Assembly (NCBI RefSeq): GCF_000956505.1
Contig: NZ_JYIX01000031.1
Location: forward strand, 102,585 to 166,584
Origin: Microbacterium azadirachtae
Lineage (GTDB): Bacteria > Actinomycetota > Actinomycetes > Actinomycetales > Microbacteriaceae
Direction of reading: 5' to 3'
DNA: 64,000 bases
The position numbers and the translations under genes are program-made. Positions 16,876-26,498 of this stretch are shown here, piece by piece; the stretch's first letter is position 1, and each line of letters begins with the position of its first letter. Below the pieces are notes generated by a model. That model ran no database searches, had not been told where the DNA came from, and saw only the letters and a list, made by a program, of their open reading frames with translations.

Positions 16876-18264
16876 ATGGACCAGTCGGAGCGGCTCGAGG
16901 CCGCCATCGCACTCGCACAGCATCGCGGGTTCGTGTTCCCCTCGGGGGACATCTACGGCGGCACCCGTTCGGCCTGGGACTACGGCCCCTACGGGGTTGC
17001 CCTTAAGGAGAACATCAAGCGCCAGTGGTGGAAGACGTTCGTGCAGCGCCGCGGCGACATGGTCGGGCTGGACTCGGCGATCATCCTCCCCACCGCGGTC
17101 TGGGAGTCGTCCGGGCACCTCAAGGTCTTCAGCGACCCGCTCACGGAGTCGCTCGTGACGCACAAGCGCTACCGTGCCGACCACCTGTTCGAGGCCTATG
17201 AGGAGAAGCACGGGCACCCGCCGGAGAACGGCCTCGCCGACATCCCGGATCCGGAGCATCCGGACAAGGTCGGGCAGTGGACGGAGATCAAGATGTTCTC
17301 CGGCATGGTCAAGACCTACCTCGGCGTCGTCGACGACGAGTCGGGCCTGCACTACATGCGACCGGAGACCGCACAGGGCATCTTCACCGATTTCAAGGCA
17401 GTGCAGCAGACCATGCGCCGCAAGCCCCCGTTCGGCATCGGGCAGATCGGCAAGGCGTTCCGCAACGAGATCACGCCGGGCAACTTCATCTTCCGCACGC
17501 GCGAGTTCGAGCAGATGGAGATCGAGTTCTTCGTCCAGCCCGGCACCGACGAGGAGTGGCAGCAGACCTGGATGGATCTCTGCTGGAAGTGGTTCACCGG
17601 TCTGGGCGTCGACCCCGAGAACATCCGCTGGTTCGAGCACCCGAAGGACAAGCTCGCGCACTACTCGAAGCGCACCGTGGACATCGAGTACCGGTTCGGC
17701 TTCGTCGGGTCCGAGTGGGGCGAGCTGATGGGCGTCGCCAACAGGACGGACTACGACCTCTCGGTGCACCAGGAGAAGTCCGGCAAGGACCTGTCCTACT
17801 TCGACCCCGCGACCAACGAGAAGTACATCCCGTACGTGATCGAGCCCTCGTTCGGCCTCACCCGTGCGCTGATGGCGTTCCTCGTCGACGCCTATCACGT
17901 CGAGGAGACCACCACCGCCGACGGCAAGACCGACAGCCGCACGGTCCTGAGGCTCGACCCGCGCCTGGCGCCGTTCAAGATCGCCGTGCTGCCGCTGTCC
18001 CGCAACGAGCGTCTGGTGCCCACGGCGAAGGAGGTCGCCGACCTGCTCCGCGAGCACTGGGACGTCGACTACGACGACGCCCAGGCGATCGGCCGCCGCT
18101 ATCGCCGCCAGGACGAGGTCGGCACGCCGTACTGCGTGACGGTGGACTTCGACTCCCTCGAGGACCACGCCGTGACGGTGCGCGACCGCGACACGATGCA
18201 GCAGGTGCGCATCCCGATCGATCAGCTGGTCTCGCACTTCGCGGGGCTGCTCGTCGGGGTCTGA
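16876..18264 (+). CDS. glyS: Glycyl-tRNA synthetase (class II, alpha2 type)
   Basis: 462-residue single-chain GlyRS that charges tRNA-Gly with glycine. Class II motifs are visible: [20 protein letters not shown] at the N-terminus, motif 2 around [20 protein letters not shown] (about residues 194-215), motif 3 in [14 protein letters not shown] (about 326-339), and a C-terminal anticodon-binding domain (about 360-460). AGGAG box upstream. Length fits actinobacterial homologues. It stands alone on the plus strand, divergent from the esterase gene. Confidence 0.96.
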   Translation: MDQSERLEAAIALAQHRGFVFPSGDIYGGTRSAWDYGPYGVALKENIKRQWWKTFVQRRGDMVGLDSAIILPTAVWESSGHLKVFSDPLTESLVTHKRYRADHLFEAYEEKHGHPPENGLADIPDPEHPDKVGQWTEIKMFSGMVKTYLGVVDDESGLHYMRPETAQGIFTDFKAVQQTMRRKPPFGIGQIGKAFRNEITPGNFIFRTREFEQMEIEFFVQPGTDEEWQQTWMDLCWKWFTGLGVDPENIRWFEHPKDKLAHYSKRTVDIEYRFGFVGSEWGELMGVANRTDYDLSVHQEKSGKDLSYFDPATNEKYIPYVIEPSFGLTRALMAFLVDAYHVEETTTADGKTDSRTVLRLDPRLAPFKIAVLPLSRNERLVPTAKEVADLLREHWDVDYDDAQAIGRRYRRQDEVGTPYCVTVDFDSLEDHAVTVRDRDTMQQVRIPIDQLVSHFAGLLVGV

Positions 18265-18272
18265 GCCGGCGC

Positions 18273-18965
18273 ATGCGACGCAGGGCGCACCCGCGGATCG
18301 CCGGGGTCGTGGCGGGCATCGTGCTCGCCACGGCCCTCGGCGGGTGCGCCTCCGCACCCGCGCCGCCGGTGACGCCCGCCCCGAGCAGCACCGCGGGGAA
18401 GCTCCTGGTGGCGGTCGGCAACTCCTTCGTCGGCGGATCCGCGATGGACTCGGGCACCGCCCGACGCTGGCCGGGGCTGGTCGCGATGCGGCTCGGCATG
18501 CGGCTGGACGTGATCTCCGCCGGGTCGTCGGGATATGCGGATCCGGGGGACGCCGGGCTCACCTATCGCGACCTCGTGCGCGAGATCCCCTCCGGCGCGG
18601 ACGTGGTGGTCATCATGGGCAGCGACGACGACGCCCCCTACCCGCCGGATGAGATCGAGCGCGAGGCGCGGGTCGCCCTCGGCGAGGCGGTCGTGCGCGC
18701 CCCGCACGCGCAGATCATCGTGACGAGCACGCCCTGGGTCGTGAAGGATCCGGACGTCGGGATCGAGAACACGAGGGATGCGGTCAAGGCCGCCGCGTCC
18801 GAGCTCGGACTGGAGTACATCGACGGGCTGGGAACCTGGCTCGTGACCGGTCCTCCGGGGCAGATCGGCGCCGACGGACTTCACCCGACCGACCTCGGCC
18901 ACGCCCGGCTCGCGGACGCCCTGGTGGGCCCGATCCGTGCGGCCGCCGAGCGCGCCCACGGATGA
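18273..18965 (+). CDS. SGNH/GDSL-type hydrolase lipoprotein
   Basis: 230-residue lipoprotein (signal MRRRAHPRIAGVVAG, lipobox ALGGC) with an SGNH-hydrolase fold: block I VAVGNSFVGG near residue 50, block III-like GSDDDAPY and block V DGLHPTDLGH near residue 205 (Asp and His of the triad). Block I reads G-N-S rather than G-D-S, so the nucleophile Ser is kept but the classic Asp is not. Probably an esterase or deacetylase acting on surface polymers. It starts 8 bp after glyS and may be co-transcribed with it. Confidence 0.82.
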   Translation: MRRRAHPRIAGVVAGIVLATALGGCASAPAPPVTPAPSSTAGKLLVAVGNSFVGGSAMDSGTARRWPGLVAMRLGMRLDVISAGSSGYADPGDAGLTYRDLVREIPSGADVVVIMGSDDDAPYPPDEIEREARVALGEAVVRAPHAQIIVTSTPWVVKDPDVGIENTRDAVKAAASELGLEYIDGLGTWLVTGPPGQIGADGLHPTDLGHARLADALVGPIRAAAERAHG

Positions 18966-18992
18966 GCCGCGGGGCGGCTCCCGCGCGCGGAC

Positions 18993-19652
18993 TCAGATCC
19001 CGAGCCGGGGCAGCTGCCAGTCGAAGACGAAGGCCAGCAGGCGCAGCAGGAACGCGACCAGGAAGCCGGCGAGCAGTGCGAGTCCTCGTGCCCGCGTCCA
19101 GCGCAGCAGCATCCCCGTGGTGAGCGCTCCGGCCAGCGCCGCCGTGCCGTAGACGCTCTGCGACAGTACGAACGGGACCCGGTTCAGGAGCACGTCGCGC
19201 ACCAGCCCGCCGCCCGTGGCCGTCATCGTGCCGAGGGCGGCGACCACCCAGAGGTTGGCGCCGCGGGCGGCCGCCTTCTCCGCGCCTCCGACCGCGAACA
19301 GGGCGAGGCCCACGGCGTCCGCCGCGGCGAGGGCGAGAGCGGGGATCTCGTCGATCGCGGCGAGCACTCCGAAGGTGCCGAGCGACGCTCCGAGGGCGAC
19401 GATGATCCGGATCCGCGACGAGAACGCGGCAGGGGGGAGGTCGCCGAGCAGCACATCGCGGAGGATGCCGCCGGCGAGTGCCACGATGAAGCCCACCACG
19501 AGCACGCCCAGCAGATCCAGCCCGGCGTGCGCGGCCGCCGCCGCTCCTTCGACGGCGAACAGGCCCGTCGCGACGATGTCGACGGTGTCGAAGAGGCGAG
19601 CGCTGACGGCAGGGCGTGGCGTCGCGGCGAAAGGAGGCGCAGTGGTCTTCAC
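18993..19652 (-). CDS. Trimeric intracellular cation (TRIC)-type channel, YadS/UPF0126 family
   Basis: 219-residue membrane protein with seven predicted helices and two UPF0126 repeats, each with a glycine-rich RDVLL motif (GGILRDVLLGDLPP near residue 65 and GGGLVRDVLLNRVPF near 150). Bacterial TRIC homologues form K+-permeable trimers; physiological role here is unknown. The gene converges on the SGNH lipoprotein gene. No strong ribosome site is visible before the start. Confidence 0.86.
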   Translation of the reverse strand: MKTTAPPFAATPRPAVSARLFDTVDIVATGLFAVEGAAAAAHAGLDLLGVLVVGFIVALAGGILRDVLLGDLPPAAFSSRIRIIVALGASLGTFGVLAAIDEIPALALAAADAVGLALFAVGGAEKAAARGANLWVVAALGTMTATGGGLVRDVLLNRVPFVLSQSVYGTAALAGALTTGMLLRWTRARGLALLAGFLVAFLLRLLAFVFDWQLPRLGI

Positions 19653-19732
19653 GAGGACATCTCAGCACCCCGCGGGGGGACGGCTCCGGATCGTCGCGGC
19701 GCGGCGGATCCGGCGCTGCGGCCAGAGAAGAG

Positions 19733-19764
19733 GAACAGCCCCCGGCGGATGCCGGGGGCTGTTC
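19733..19764 (-). terminator. Strong Rho-independent terminator downstream of the tRNA-Gly-like gene
   Basis: Perfect 14-bp stem (GAACAGCCCCCGGC / GCCGGGGGCTGTTC) with a 4-nt loop; on the minus strand it is followed by the pyrimidine run CTCTTCTCT. It sits 2 bp past the CCA end of the tRNA-like gene, so a transcript of that gene is expected. Confidence 0.85.
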
Positions 19765-19766
19765 GG

Positions 19767-19841
19767 TGGAGCGAGTGGCAGGAGTTGAACACTGCATCTT
19801 CGACCGGGAAGGCCAACATTCTGACGTTGAACTACACTCGC
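19767..19841 (-). tRNA. tRNA-Gly(UCC)-like gene with abnormal elbow and T arm
   Basis: A 75-nt cloverleaf with perfect 7-bp acceptor stem (GCGAGTG/CACTCGC), encoded TCCA end, D stem GTTC/GAAT, anticodon stem TTGGC/GTCGA and loop CTTCCCG, giving anticodon UCC (Gly). It is unusual: the D loop AACGTCA lacks the G18-G19 pair, position 37 is C instead of a purine, and the T stem pairs only four bases (GCAG/CTGC) with a T-C mismatch and an extra base beside TTCAA. A strong terminator follows. Either a decaying tRNA or a specialised non-canonical glycine tRNA; it cannot be called a normal translating tRNA with confidence. Confidence 0.65.
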
Positions 19842-20095
19842 GGGGCGTCCCCTTGCGGCGACTGCGAAAAACATAGCACCGCAGTGCTCCGAGCGCACCG
19901 GTCTCCTACGGTGAAACCCGTAGTCGCGACGCGGGCGGGCAGGCCGCGACTCTCGGGGAGCCGGGATCCGGTGCGGCGGGATCCGGTCGCCGATACGGGC
20001 AACCACGTACCGCTCCCGCCGCCCGAGCCCCGAGAATCCGCCCTGTCTCCGCCGGTGGCGGAAGGGGGTCGCTGCGAGCCCCTAGGGTCTGCGGC

Positions 20096-20947
20096 ATGGG
20101 GCAGACCGGGGCGAGGGGGACCAGTGCGTGGGGGCGCCGGACGTTCTTGGGGGCGTCCGGGCTGGCACTGGGGGCCCTGCTGACGTCCTGCGAGGCGACG
20201 CCGGAGACGGTCCGCCCCGCGGGTGCCCCGTCGAGCCCGTCCCCGCCGTCCCCGACTCCGACTCCCACTCCTACGCCGACGCCCACACCGCCCCCGGCAC
20301 CGACCCTGGCGAAGGTCCCGGCGCCGCACGAGGCGTTCACCGGCCTGCCCGGCGAGGGGAACCTGCTCGCCTGGACCGTCGACGACGGCACCGACTCGTC
20401 CGTCGTGCGCGCGTATGCGCAGTTCGCGCACGAGACCGGAACGCGGCTGACGCTGTTCGCCACCGCCTCCTACCCCGCGTGGGCGGAGAACGTGGACGTG
20501 CTGGCGCCGCTCGTCGCCTCGGGCCAGGTGCAGATCGGCAACCACACCTGGTCGCACCCCGATCTCACCTTGCTGTCCGACCGGGGCATCGTGGATGAGC
20601 TGCAGCGCACGCACGATCGGATCGGCGAGCTGTTCGGCGTCGATGCTCGCCCGTTCTATCGCCCGCCGTTCGGATTCCATGACCGACGGGTGCGCGCCGC
20701 CGCAGCGTCGATCGGCTACACCGCGCCCGCCCTCTGGTACGGCTCGCTCGCCGATTCCGGTCTCATCCCCGCGGAGGAGATCGTCCGTCTCGGGCACGAG
20801 TGGCTGCTTCCGCAGCACGTCGTGATCGGGCACCTCAACCACCCGCCCGTGACGACCGTCTTCCCGCAGCTCACCCGGATCATCGCGGAGCGCGGGCTCG
20901 TCACGGTCACGCTGAACGACGTGTTCACGAGCGAACACCACCCCTGA
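20096..20947 (+). CDS. Tat-exported polysaccharide deacetylase lipoprotein (NodB/CE4 fold)
   Basis: 283-residue protein with a twin-arginine signal (GRRTFLGASGLALGALL) and lipobox-like LTSC, then a Pro/Thr/Ser-rich cell-wall linker (residues about 44-68) and a NodB domain. The metal motif 1 region reads WTVDDGTD (normally TFDDG), and HTWSHPDL supplies the H-x3-H metal pair (about 148-152); RPPFG is motif 3. The expected substrate is peptidoglycan or another N-acetylated wall glycan. The 254-bp region upstream holds the promoter of the tRNA-like gene on the other strand and nothing else I can recognise. Confidence 0.85.
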   Translation: MGQTGARGTSAWGRRTFLGASGLALGALLTSCEATPETVRPAGAPSSPSPPSPTPTPTPTPTPTPPPAPTLAKVPAPHEAFTGLPGEGNLLAWTVDDGTDSSVVRAYAQFAHETGTRLTLFATASYPAWAENVDVLAPLVASGQVQIGNHTWSHPDLTLLSDRGIVDELQRTHDRIGELFGVDARPFYRPPFGFHDRRVRAAAASIGYTAPALWYGSLADSGLIPAEEIVRLGHEWLLPQHVVIGHLNHPPVTTVFPQLTRIIAERGLVTVTLNDVFTSEHHP

Positions 20948-20979
20948 GGGCACGCACGTCGGGACGGAGCCCGCGGTGC

Positions 20980-21417
20980 TCAGCCCTCTGCGGGCTGCCG
21001 GGTGTAGACGCCGCGCACGAGCGGTGCCGGGTCCGCGTCGGCCGGTACGGCGGTGTCCAGCTCGAGGGAGAGCCGGTCGCCGTCGGCGCGCAGCCGGGTC
21101 ACGGTGCGGCCGCGATCCGAGCGGCGGTCGAGCACGAGAGCATCGCCCTCCCAGGTCGCAGTGCCTGGTGCCTCGGGCGTGAAGCCGTAGGTGTCGAACC
21201 ACCAGAATCCCGCCCCGGCGACCACGGCATGCGCCACGAGCGGTGCGCCGTCGGCGCCGTCGCGCGACTCGACGTAGTCCAGGAGGATGCCGTCGGGGCC
21301 TGGCTCGACGCTCAGGGCGCCGCGGGCGGATCCTGCCGCGGTCCACGCCGTCGGGAAGAGCTCCTCCGTCCCCGTCCAGTCGCCGAGCAGTCCCCTGAGC
21401 CGTGGATCCGGTGCCAT
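20980..21417 (-). CDS. DUF1579-like small cytoplasmic protein
   Basis: 145-residue protein with the pattern LLGDWTGTEELF near the N-terminus and repeated short beta strands (GFWWFDTYGFTPEAPGTATWEGDALVLDR), which fits the DUF1579 family of beta-barrel-like proteins of unknown function. No signal peptide or membrane segment. The start at 21417 is the first Met that gives the family N-terminus. Convergent with the deacetylase gene. Confidence 0.75.
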   Translation of the reverse strand: MAPDPRLRGLLGDWTGTEELFPTAWTAAGSARGALSVEPGPDGILLDYVESRDGADGAPLVAHAVVAGAGFWWFDTYGFTPEAPGTATWEGDALVLDRRSDRGRTVTRLRADGDRLSLELDTAVPADADPAPLVRGVYTRQPAEG

Positions 21418-21458
21418 GCCTGCGAGCCTACGCGGTGCCCGTCCGGCGTTGCCAGGGT

Positions 21459-21480
21459 GCAAAGATCCGCGATTCTTTGC
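21459..21480. promoter_or_regulatory. Inverted repeat upstream of pntA
   Basis: GCAAAGA and TCTTTGC (7-bp arms, 8-bp spacer) lie 117 bp before pntA and 42 bp before the divergent small gene. AT-richer than its surroundings; a candidate operator or promoter element. Confidence 0.35.
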
Positions 21481-21597
21481 GCGTAAGATCGCGAAATGCC
21501 GACGGATCCCCGCCGTCCGGCTCAGTACTCTGAGCAGGTTGTCCGGGCGAGGTCGCCCGGAGTCCCGTCGTCGCAGACGGGCACAGAGGAGGTAGCT

Positions 21598-23136
21598 ATG
21601 GCAGTCATCGGCATCGTACGAGAGCCGGGAGGCGAGTCGCGCGTGGCCGCGACCCCGGCGACGATCGCGTCTCTGCGGAAGCTCGGTCACGAAGTGGTCG
21701 TGGAGCGCGGAGCAGGATCCGACGCGTCGTACCCCGACGAGGCCTACGCGGCCGCGGAGGCGACGCTGGTCGAGCGCGAACAGGCGTGGGGGAGCGAGAT
21801 CGTCCTGGCGATCACGCCGCCCGATCCGGAGCGGATCGCCCTGCTCGCGGACGGGGCGACGTTCATCGCGCTGCTCTCGCCGGCGCTGCGCCCCGACCTC
21901 GTGGAGTCGCTCGCGCAGCGCGGCATCACCGCGCTCGCCCTCGACGCCGTGCCGCGCATCTCGCGCGCGCAATCGATGGACGTGCTGAGCTCGATGGCGA
22001 ACATCGCCGGCTATCGCGCCGTGGTCGAGGCCGCGCACGAGTTCGGCCGGTTCTTCACCGGTCAGGTGACCGCCGCCGGCAAAGTGCCCCCGGCCAAGGT
22101 CCTCGTCGCGGGCGCCGGCGTCGCCGGCCTCGCGGCGATCGGCGCCGCATCGAGCCTGGGCGCGATCGTGCGCGCCACGGATCCGCGCCCGGAGGTGGCC
22201 GACCAGGTCACCTCGATCGGCGGCGAGTACCTGCCCGTCGACGTGGCCGTGGAGAAGTCCGCAGACGGCTACGCCAAGGCCACGAGCGAGGCGTACGACC
22301 GCCGCGCCGCCGAGATCTACACCGAGCAGGCCGCCGACGTCGACATCATCATCACCACGGCCCTGATCCCGGGACGCGCCGCGCCCCGGCTCATCACGGC
22401 GTCGGACGTCGCCGCGATGAAGCCAGGCAGCGTGATCGTCGACATGGCGGCGGGCCAGGGCGGGAACGTGGAGGGATCCGTCGCAGGGGCGCGCACCGTC
22501 ACCGCCAACGGCGTCATCATCCTCGGCTACACCGATCTCGCCTCCCGCCTGGCCGCCCAGGCCTCGCAGCTGTACGGCACGAACGTCGCCAACCTCGTCG
22601 CCCTGCTCACCCCGGGCAAGGACGGAGTGCTCGCGATCGACTTCGACGACGTGGTGCAGCGCTCGGTCACGGTCGTGCGCGACGGCGCCGTGACGTGGCC
22701 GCCTCCGCCTGTGCAGGTGGCCGCCGCTCCCGCCAAGGCGACCCCCGCGGCGCCCGTCGAGATCCCCGCCAAGAAGAGCATGTCGGCCGGGCGCAAGGCC
22801 CTGCTCATCGTGCTCGGCATCGCCGCGCTCTTCGCGGTGAACGCATTCGCCCCCGCACCGCTGCCGCAGCACTTCACCGTGCTGACGCTCTCGGTGGTGA
22901 TCGGCTTCTACGTGATCGGCAAGGTGCACCACGCGCTGCACACCCCGCTCATGTCGGTGACCAACGCGATCTCCGGCGTCATCGTGGTCGGCGCGATGCT
23001 GCAGATCACGGATTCGAATCCGGTCGTCCAGGTGATCGCGGCGATCGCGGTCCTGCTCGCATCCATCAACATCTTCGGAGGGTTCGCGGTCACCCGCCGC
23101 ATGCTCGCCATGTTCACGAAGGGCGGCCAGAAGTGA
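21598..23136 (+). CDS. pntA: NAD(P) transhydrogenase subunit alpha
   Basis: 512-residue full-length alpha subunit: N-terminal NAD(H)-binding domain I ([32 protein letters not shown], Rossmann [13 protein letters not shown] near residues 175-187, mobile-loop region with PGRAAPRLI) and a C-terminal membrane part of about four helices from residue ~400. With PntB it couples hydride transfer between NADH and NADP+ to proton entry. GAGGAGG box before the ATG. The GTG start of pntB overlaps its stop. A Pro/Ala/Lys linker separates the soluble and membrane parts. Confidence 0.95.
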   Translation: MAVIGIVREPGGESRVAATPATIASLRKLGHEVVVERGAGSDASYPDEAYAAAEATLVEREQAWGSEIVLAITPPDPERIALLADGATFIALLSPALRPDLVESLAQRGITALALDAVPRISRAQSMDVLSSMANIAGYRAVVEAAHEFGRFFTGQVTAAGKVPPAKVLVAGAGVAGLAAIGAASSLGAIVRATDPRPEVADQVTSIGGEYLPVDVAVEKSADGYAKATSEAYDRRAAEIYTEQAADVDIIITTALIPGRAAPRLITASDVAAMKPGSVIVDMAAGQGGNVEGSVAGARTVTANGVIILGYTDLASRLAAQASQLYGTNVANLVALLTPGKDGVLAIDFDDVVQRSVTVVRDGAVTWPPPPVQVAAAPAKATPAAPVEIPAKKSMSAGRKALLIVLGIAALFAVNAFAPAPLPQHFTVLTLSVVIGFYVIGKVHHALHTPLMSVTNAISGVIVVGAMLQITDSNPVVQVIAAIAVLLASINIFGGFAVTRRMLAMFTKGGQK

Positions 23137-24530
23137 CCGTCGGGGCTCTCTCCACTGCCGCATACATCGTCGCGGCCCTGCTGTTCATCCTCAGTCTCGC
23201 CGGTCTCAGCCGGCACGAGACCGCACGCTCCGGCGTGATCTTCGGCATCTCAGGCATGGCCATCGCCCTCGTGGCGACCGTGTCGCTCACTGTCGCGCAC
23301 GCCTGGTCCGGCGGCGCCGTGATCGGGCTGGTCTTCCTGCTCGTCGCGGTGCTCGTGGGGGCCGGGATCGGCCTCTGGCGCGCGAAGGTCGTCGAGATGA
23401 CGGGCATGCCGGAGCTCATCGCCCTGCTGCACAGCTTCGTCGGTCTCGCCGCGGTGCTGGTCGGCTGGAACGGCCACCTCGCTCATGCGGAGATCGCGCC
23501 CTCGCTCGTCGGCATCCACAACGCCGAGGTCTTCATCGGCATCTTCATCGGAGGCGTGACCTTCACCGGATCCATCGTCGCGTACCTGAAGCTGTCGGCG
23601 CGGATCTCCTCCAAGCCGCTCATGCTGCCCGGCAAGAACGTGCTGAACATCCTGGCGCTCCTCGCGTTCCTGGTGCTCACGGTGTGGTTCGTGATCGACC
23701 AGCAGCTGTGGCTGCTCATCGCGGTCACCGTGCTCGCGTTCGCGCTGGGCTGGCATCTCGTCGCCTCGATCGGCGGCGGCGACATGCCGGTCGTCGTCTC
23801 GATGCTGAACAGCTACTCGGGCTGGGCGGCGGCCGCCGCGGGCTTCCTGCTCAACAACGACCTGCTCATCGTCACCGGTGCGCTCGTCGGATCCAGCGGT
23901 GCCTACCTCTCCTACATCATGTGCAAGGCCATGAACCGCTCCTTCCTGTCCGTCATCGCCGGCGGGTTCGGGATCGTCGCCTCGACGGGCTCGGACGAGG
24001 AGTACGGCGAGCACCGCGAGACCACGGCGGAGAGCGCGGCCGAGATGCTCACCGCGGCCAAGAGCGTCGTGATCACGCCCGGCTACGGCATGGCGGTCGC
24101 ACACGCGCAGTATCCGGTCGCGGATCTGGTGCGGCGTCTGCGCGAACGCGGCGTCGACGTGCGTTTCGGTATCCACCCCGTCGCGGGGCGTCTGCCCGGC
24201 CACATGAACGTGCTGCTCGCCGAGGCGAAGGTGCCGTACGACATCGTGCTGAGCATGGAGGAGATCAACGACGACCTCGCGTCGACCTCCGTCGTGCTCG
24301 TGATCGGCGCGAACGACACGGTCAACCCCGCTGCGGCGGAGGATCCGTCGAGCCCGATCGCCGGCATGCCGGTGCTGCGGGTGTGGGAGGCCGAGAACGT
24401 GATCGTGTTCAAGCGCTCGATGGCCGCCGGCTACGCGGGTGTGCAGAACCCGCTGTTCTTCCGCGAGAACGCCCAGATGCTGTTCGGCGACGCCAAGCAG
24501 CGCGTGGAGGACATCATCGCGGCGCTCTGA
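23133..24530 (+). CDS. pntB: NAD(P) transhydrogenase subunit beta
   Basis: 465-residue beta subunit: about eight membrane helices (proton channel domain II) followed from about residue 290 by the NADP(H)-binding domain III with [36 protein letters not shown] and [11 protein letters not shown]. Starts with GTG in a 4-base overlap with pntA. Expected to supply NADPH from NADH using the proton gradient. A strong hairpin terminator follows 18 bp after the stop. Confidence 0.95.
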   Translation: MTVGALSTAAYIVAALLFILSLAGLSRHETARSGVIFGISGMAIALVATVSLTVAHAWSGGAVIGLVFLLVAVLVGAGIGLWRAKVVEMTGMPELIALLHSFVGLAAVLVGWNGHLAHAEIAPSLVGIHNAEVFIGIFIGGVTFTGSIVAYLKLSARISSKPLMLPGKNVLNILALLAFLVLTVWFVIDQQLWLLIAVTVLAFALGWHLVASIGGGDMPVVVSMLNSYSGWAAAAAGFLLNNDLLIVTGALVGSSGAYLSYIMCKAMNRSFLSVIAGGFGIVASTGSDEEYGEHRETTAESAAEMLTAAKSVVITPGYGMAVAHAQYPVADLVRRLRERGVDVRFGIHPVAGRLPGHMNVLLAEAKVPYDIVLSMEEINDDLASTSVVLVIGANDTVNPAAAEDPSSPIAGMPVLRVWEAENVIVFKRSMAAGYAGVQNPLFFRENAQMLFGDAKQRVEDIIAAL

Positions 24531-24548
24531 TGATCGGTGCGGAGCGCA

Positions 24549-24584
24549 CCGCGGGCCGGCCCTGGAAACGGGGCCGGCCCGCGG
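24549..24584 (+). terminator. Terminator after pntAB
   Basis: Perfect 14-bp stem (CCGCGGGCCGGCCC / GGGCCGGCCCGCGG) with an 8-nt loop TGGAAACG, just after pntB. Confidence 0.75.
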
Positions 24585-24645
24585 CGTCGTGATCGGCCGC
24601 ACCCGCCCGGCCCGCGCCGGCGACGATCGTGCTTGCCGCGCTGGA

Positions 24646-24771
24646 GGCGAGATGGATTTCGCTGCAGCGGGGCGTCTACCGGCGACGTTTTCCATCTCGC
24701 CACCGGGCTGCCGCGCGTGCGGAGATGGATTTCGCCGCTGGGAGGCATGTGCGAGCGACGTTCTCCATCTC
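24646..24771. repeat. Tandem pair of GAGATGGA/TCCATCTC inverted-repeat units
   Basis: Unit 1 has arms GGCGAGATGGA (24646-24656) and TCCATCTCGCC (24691-24701). Unit 2 has GAGATGGA (24722-24729) and TCCATCTC (24764-24771). The sequences right after the left arms (TTTCGC) and before the right arms (GCGACGTT.T) are also alike, so this is a degenerate tandem duplication of about 75 bp. It fills the gap between convergent pntB and the acyl-CoA dehydrogenase gene. Confidence 0.7.
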
Positions 24772-24802
24772 GCGCGGGCGGGGCGCCGGGCGGCGCACGC
24801 GG

Positions 24803-26452
24803 TCAGGAGCCGGCGTGTCGGTCGACGATCGCGGATGCGGATGCGGATGCGGCTGCGGCGGGCGCGGCCCCGTAGAGGAACCCGCGCGCCCCGCCCAGCC
24901 GCGACGACGCGAACGCATCGGCGACCTCGGCCGGGGCGTGCCGGACGAGCAGAGACGCCTGCAGCGCGACCGCGAGCGCCTCGGTGAGCCGGCGCGCGCC
25001 CGCCTGCGCCTCGGCGGACGCGGGATCGCGCTGTGCGTCGCGGAGCAGCCGCTCGGTGTCGGCGACGTGCGCGTCGAGCCGCGCATCCGCGCCTTCCGCG
25101 AGGCGCACCTCGGCGAGCAGCGCGTCGGCGGTCTCGGGCTCGCGGGCGATCGCGCGCAGCACGTCGAGCGCGATGACGTTGCCGGATCCCTCCCACACCG
25201 CCATGACGGGCTGCTCGCGGTAGCGCCGGGCGAGCGGGAACGCCTCGGTGTAGCCGTTGCCGCCGAGGCACTCCAGCGCCTCGTACGCGTGACCGGGGCC
25301 GCGCTTGCAGATCCAGTACTTCAGCACGGCTGTCGCCAGGCGCCGGAACGGCTCGTCCGCCGCGGGGGCGTCGGCCTCATAGGCGGCCGCGACGCGCAGG
25401 GACGAGGTGATCGCGGCCTCGGTCTCCACCGCGAGGTCGGCCAGCACCTGCGTCATCGCGGGCTGCTCGGCCAGCAGCGCGCCGAACGCCGAGCGGTGCT
25501 GCGCGTGCCAGATCGCCTCAGCCGTGGCCTGCCGCATGCCCGCGGCTGTGCCGAGCATGCAGTCCAGCCGGGTCTGGTTGACCATCTCGATGATCGCGCG
25601 GACGCCGCGGCCCTCCTCGCCGACCAGCCAGGCGATCGTGGCGTCGAACTCGACCTCGCTCGAGGCGTTCGCGCGGTTGCCGAGCTTGTTCTTGAGGCGC
25701 TGGACGAGGAACGGGTTGCGGGATCCGTCGGGCAGCACGCGGGGCAGGAGGAAGCAGCTCAGCCCGCCGGGCGCCTGCGCGAGCATGAGGAAGCCGTCCG
25801 ACATCGGCGCCGAGCAGAACCACTTGTGCCCGGTGAGGATCCAGGATCCGTCGCCGGCCGGCATCGCGGACGTGCGGTTCGCGCGCACGTCGGACCCGCC
25901 CTGCTTCTCGGTCATCGCCATGCCGAACAGGGCGGAGGTCTTGCCGGATTCGAGCGCGGGCGAGTAGTCCCGCGAGAACAGGCGCGGGATCCATTCCTCC
26001 CGCAGCTCCGCGGATCCGAACTGCTGCAGCGCTGGCACGACGGCGTGCGTCATCGAGACCGGACAGGCGTGCCCCGGCTCGACCTGTGCGAAGACCAGGA
26101 ACTGCGCGGCCCTGGCGACCTGTGCGCCCGGGCGCGGATCAGCCCAGGCGGCCGTGTGCGCCCCGGCGGCGACGGCGGCCGAGAGGACGCGGTGGTACGA
26201 GGGGTGGTACTCGACTTCGTCGATGCGCCGTCCCCAGCGATCGAACGCCACGAGCTCCGGCTCATGCACGTTGGCGAGCTCGGCGTCGTGCGAGAACGCG
26301 GCGGATCCGACCAGCTCCCCGGTCGCGATGAGCTCCGGCTCGGCCCACGACGCACCGTGACGTCGCACGCCCTCGACGAGGGGCAGGTCGAGGGAGAACT
26401 CGTCCAGACCTTCGCGCGGAGGTGCCTGGTTCGTGACAGTGTGCGTCGCCAT
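24803..26452 (-). CDS. Acyl-CoA dehydrogenase family protein, AidB-like
   Basis: 549-residue flavoprotein of the AidB subgroup: N-terminal extension (residues 1-180) ahead of the acyl-CoA dehydrogenase core with FGMAMTEKQGGSDVRANRTSA, TGHKWFCSAPMSD, RLKNKLGNRANASSEVEF, and the AidB-like ECLGGNGYTEAFPLARRYRE / VWEGSGNVIALDVLRA segment. AidB proteins bind FAD and DNA and are linked to alkylation damage; dehydrogenase substrates are uncertain. AAGGGG box before the ATG. The C-terminal tail is Ala/Ser-rich. Confidence 0.88.
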   Translation of the reverse strand: MATHTVTNQAPPREGLDEFSLDLPLVEGVRRHGASWAEPELIATGELVGSAAFSHDAELANVHEPELVAFDRWGRRIDEVEYHPSYHRVLSAAVAAGAHTAAWADPRPGAQVARAAQFLVFAQVEPGHACPVSMTHAVVPALQQFGSAELREEWIPRLFSRDYSPALESGKTSALFGMAMTEKQGGSDVRANRTSAMPAGDGSWILTGHKWFCSAPMSDGFLMLAQAPGGLSCFLLPRVLPDGSRNPFLVQRLKNKLGNRANASSEVEFDATIAWLVGEEGRGVRAIIEMVNQTRLDCMLGTAAGMRQATAEAIWHAQHRSAFGALLAEQPAMTQVLADLAVETEAAITSSLRVAAAYEADAPAADEPFRRLATAVLKYWICKRGPGHAYEALECLGGNGYTEAFPLARRYREQPVMAVWEGSGNVIALDVLRAIAREPETADALLAEVRLAEGADARLDAHVADTERLLRDAQRDPASAEAQAGARRLTEALAVALQASLLVRHAPAEVADAFASSRLGGARGFLYGAAPAAAASASASAIVDRHAGS

Positions 26453-26498
26453 GCGGATCCCCTTCGATCGTCTGGTCCGACCGTACGCCGTGGGCGTG

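Noticed and set aside
24646..24771. CRISPR-like repeat-spacer pattern
   Set aside because: Only two degenerate units with internal inverted repeats, no constant repeat plus unique spacer series and no cas genes in the window.
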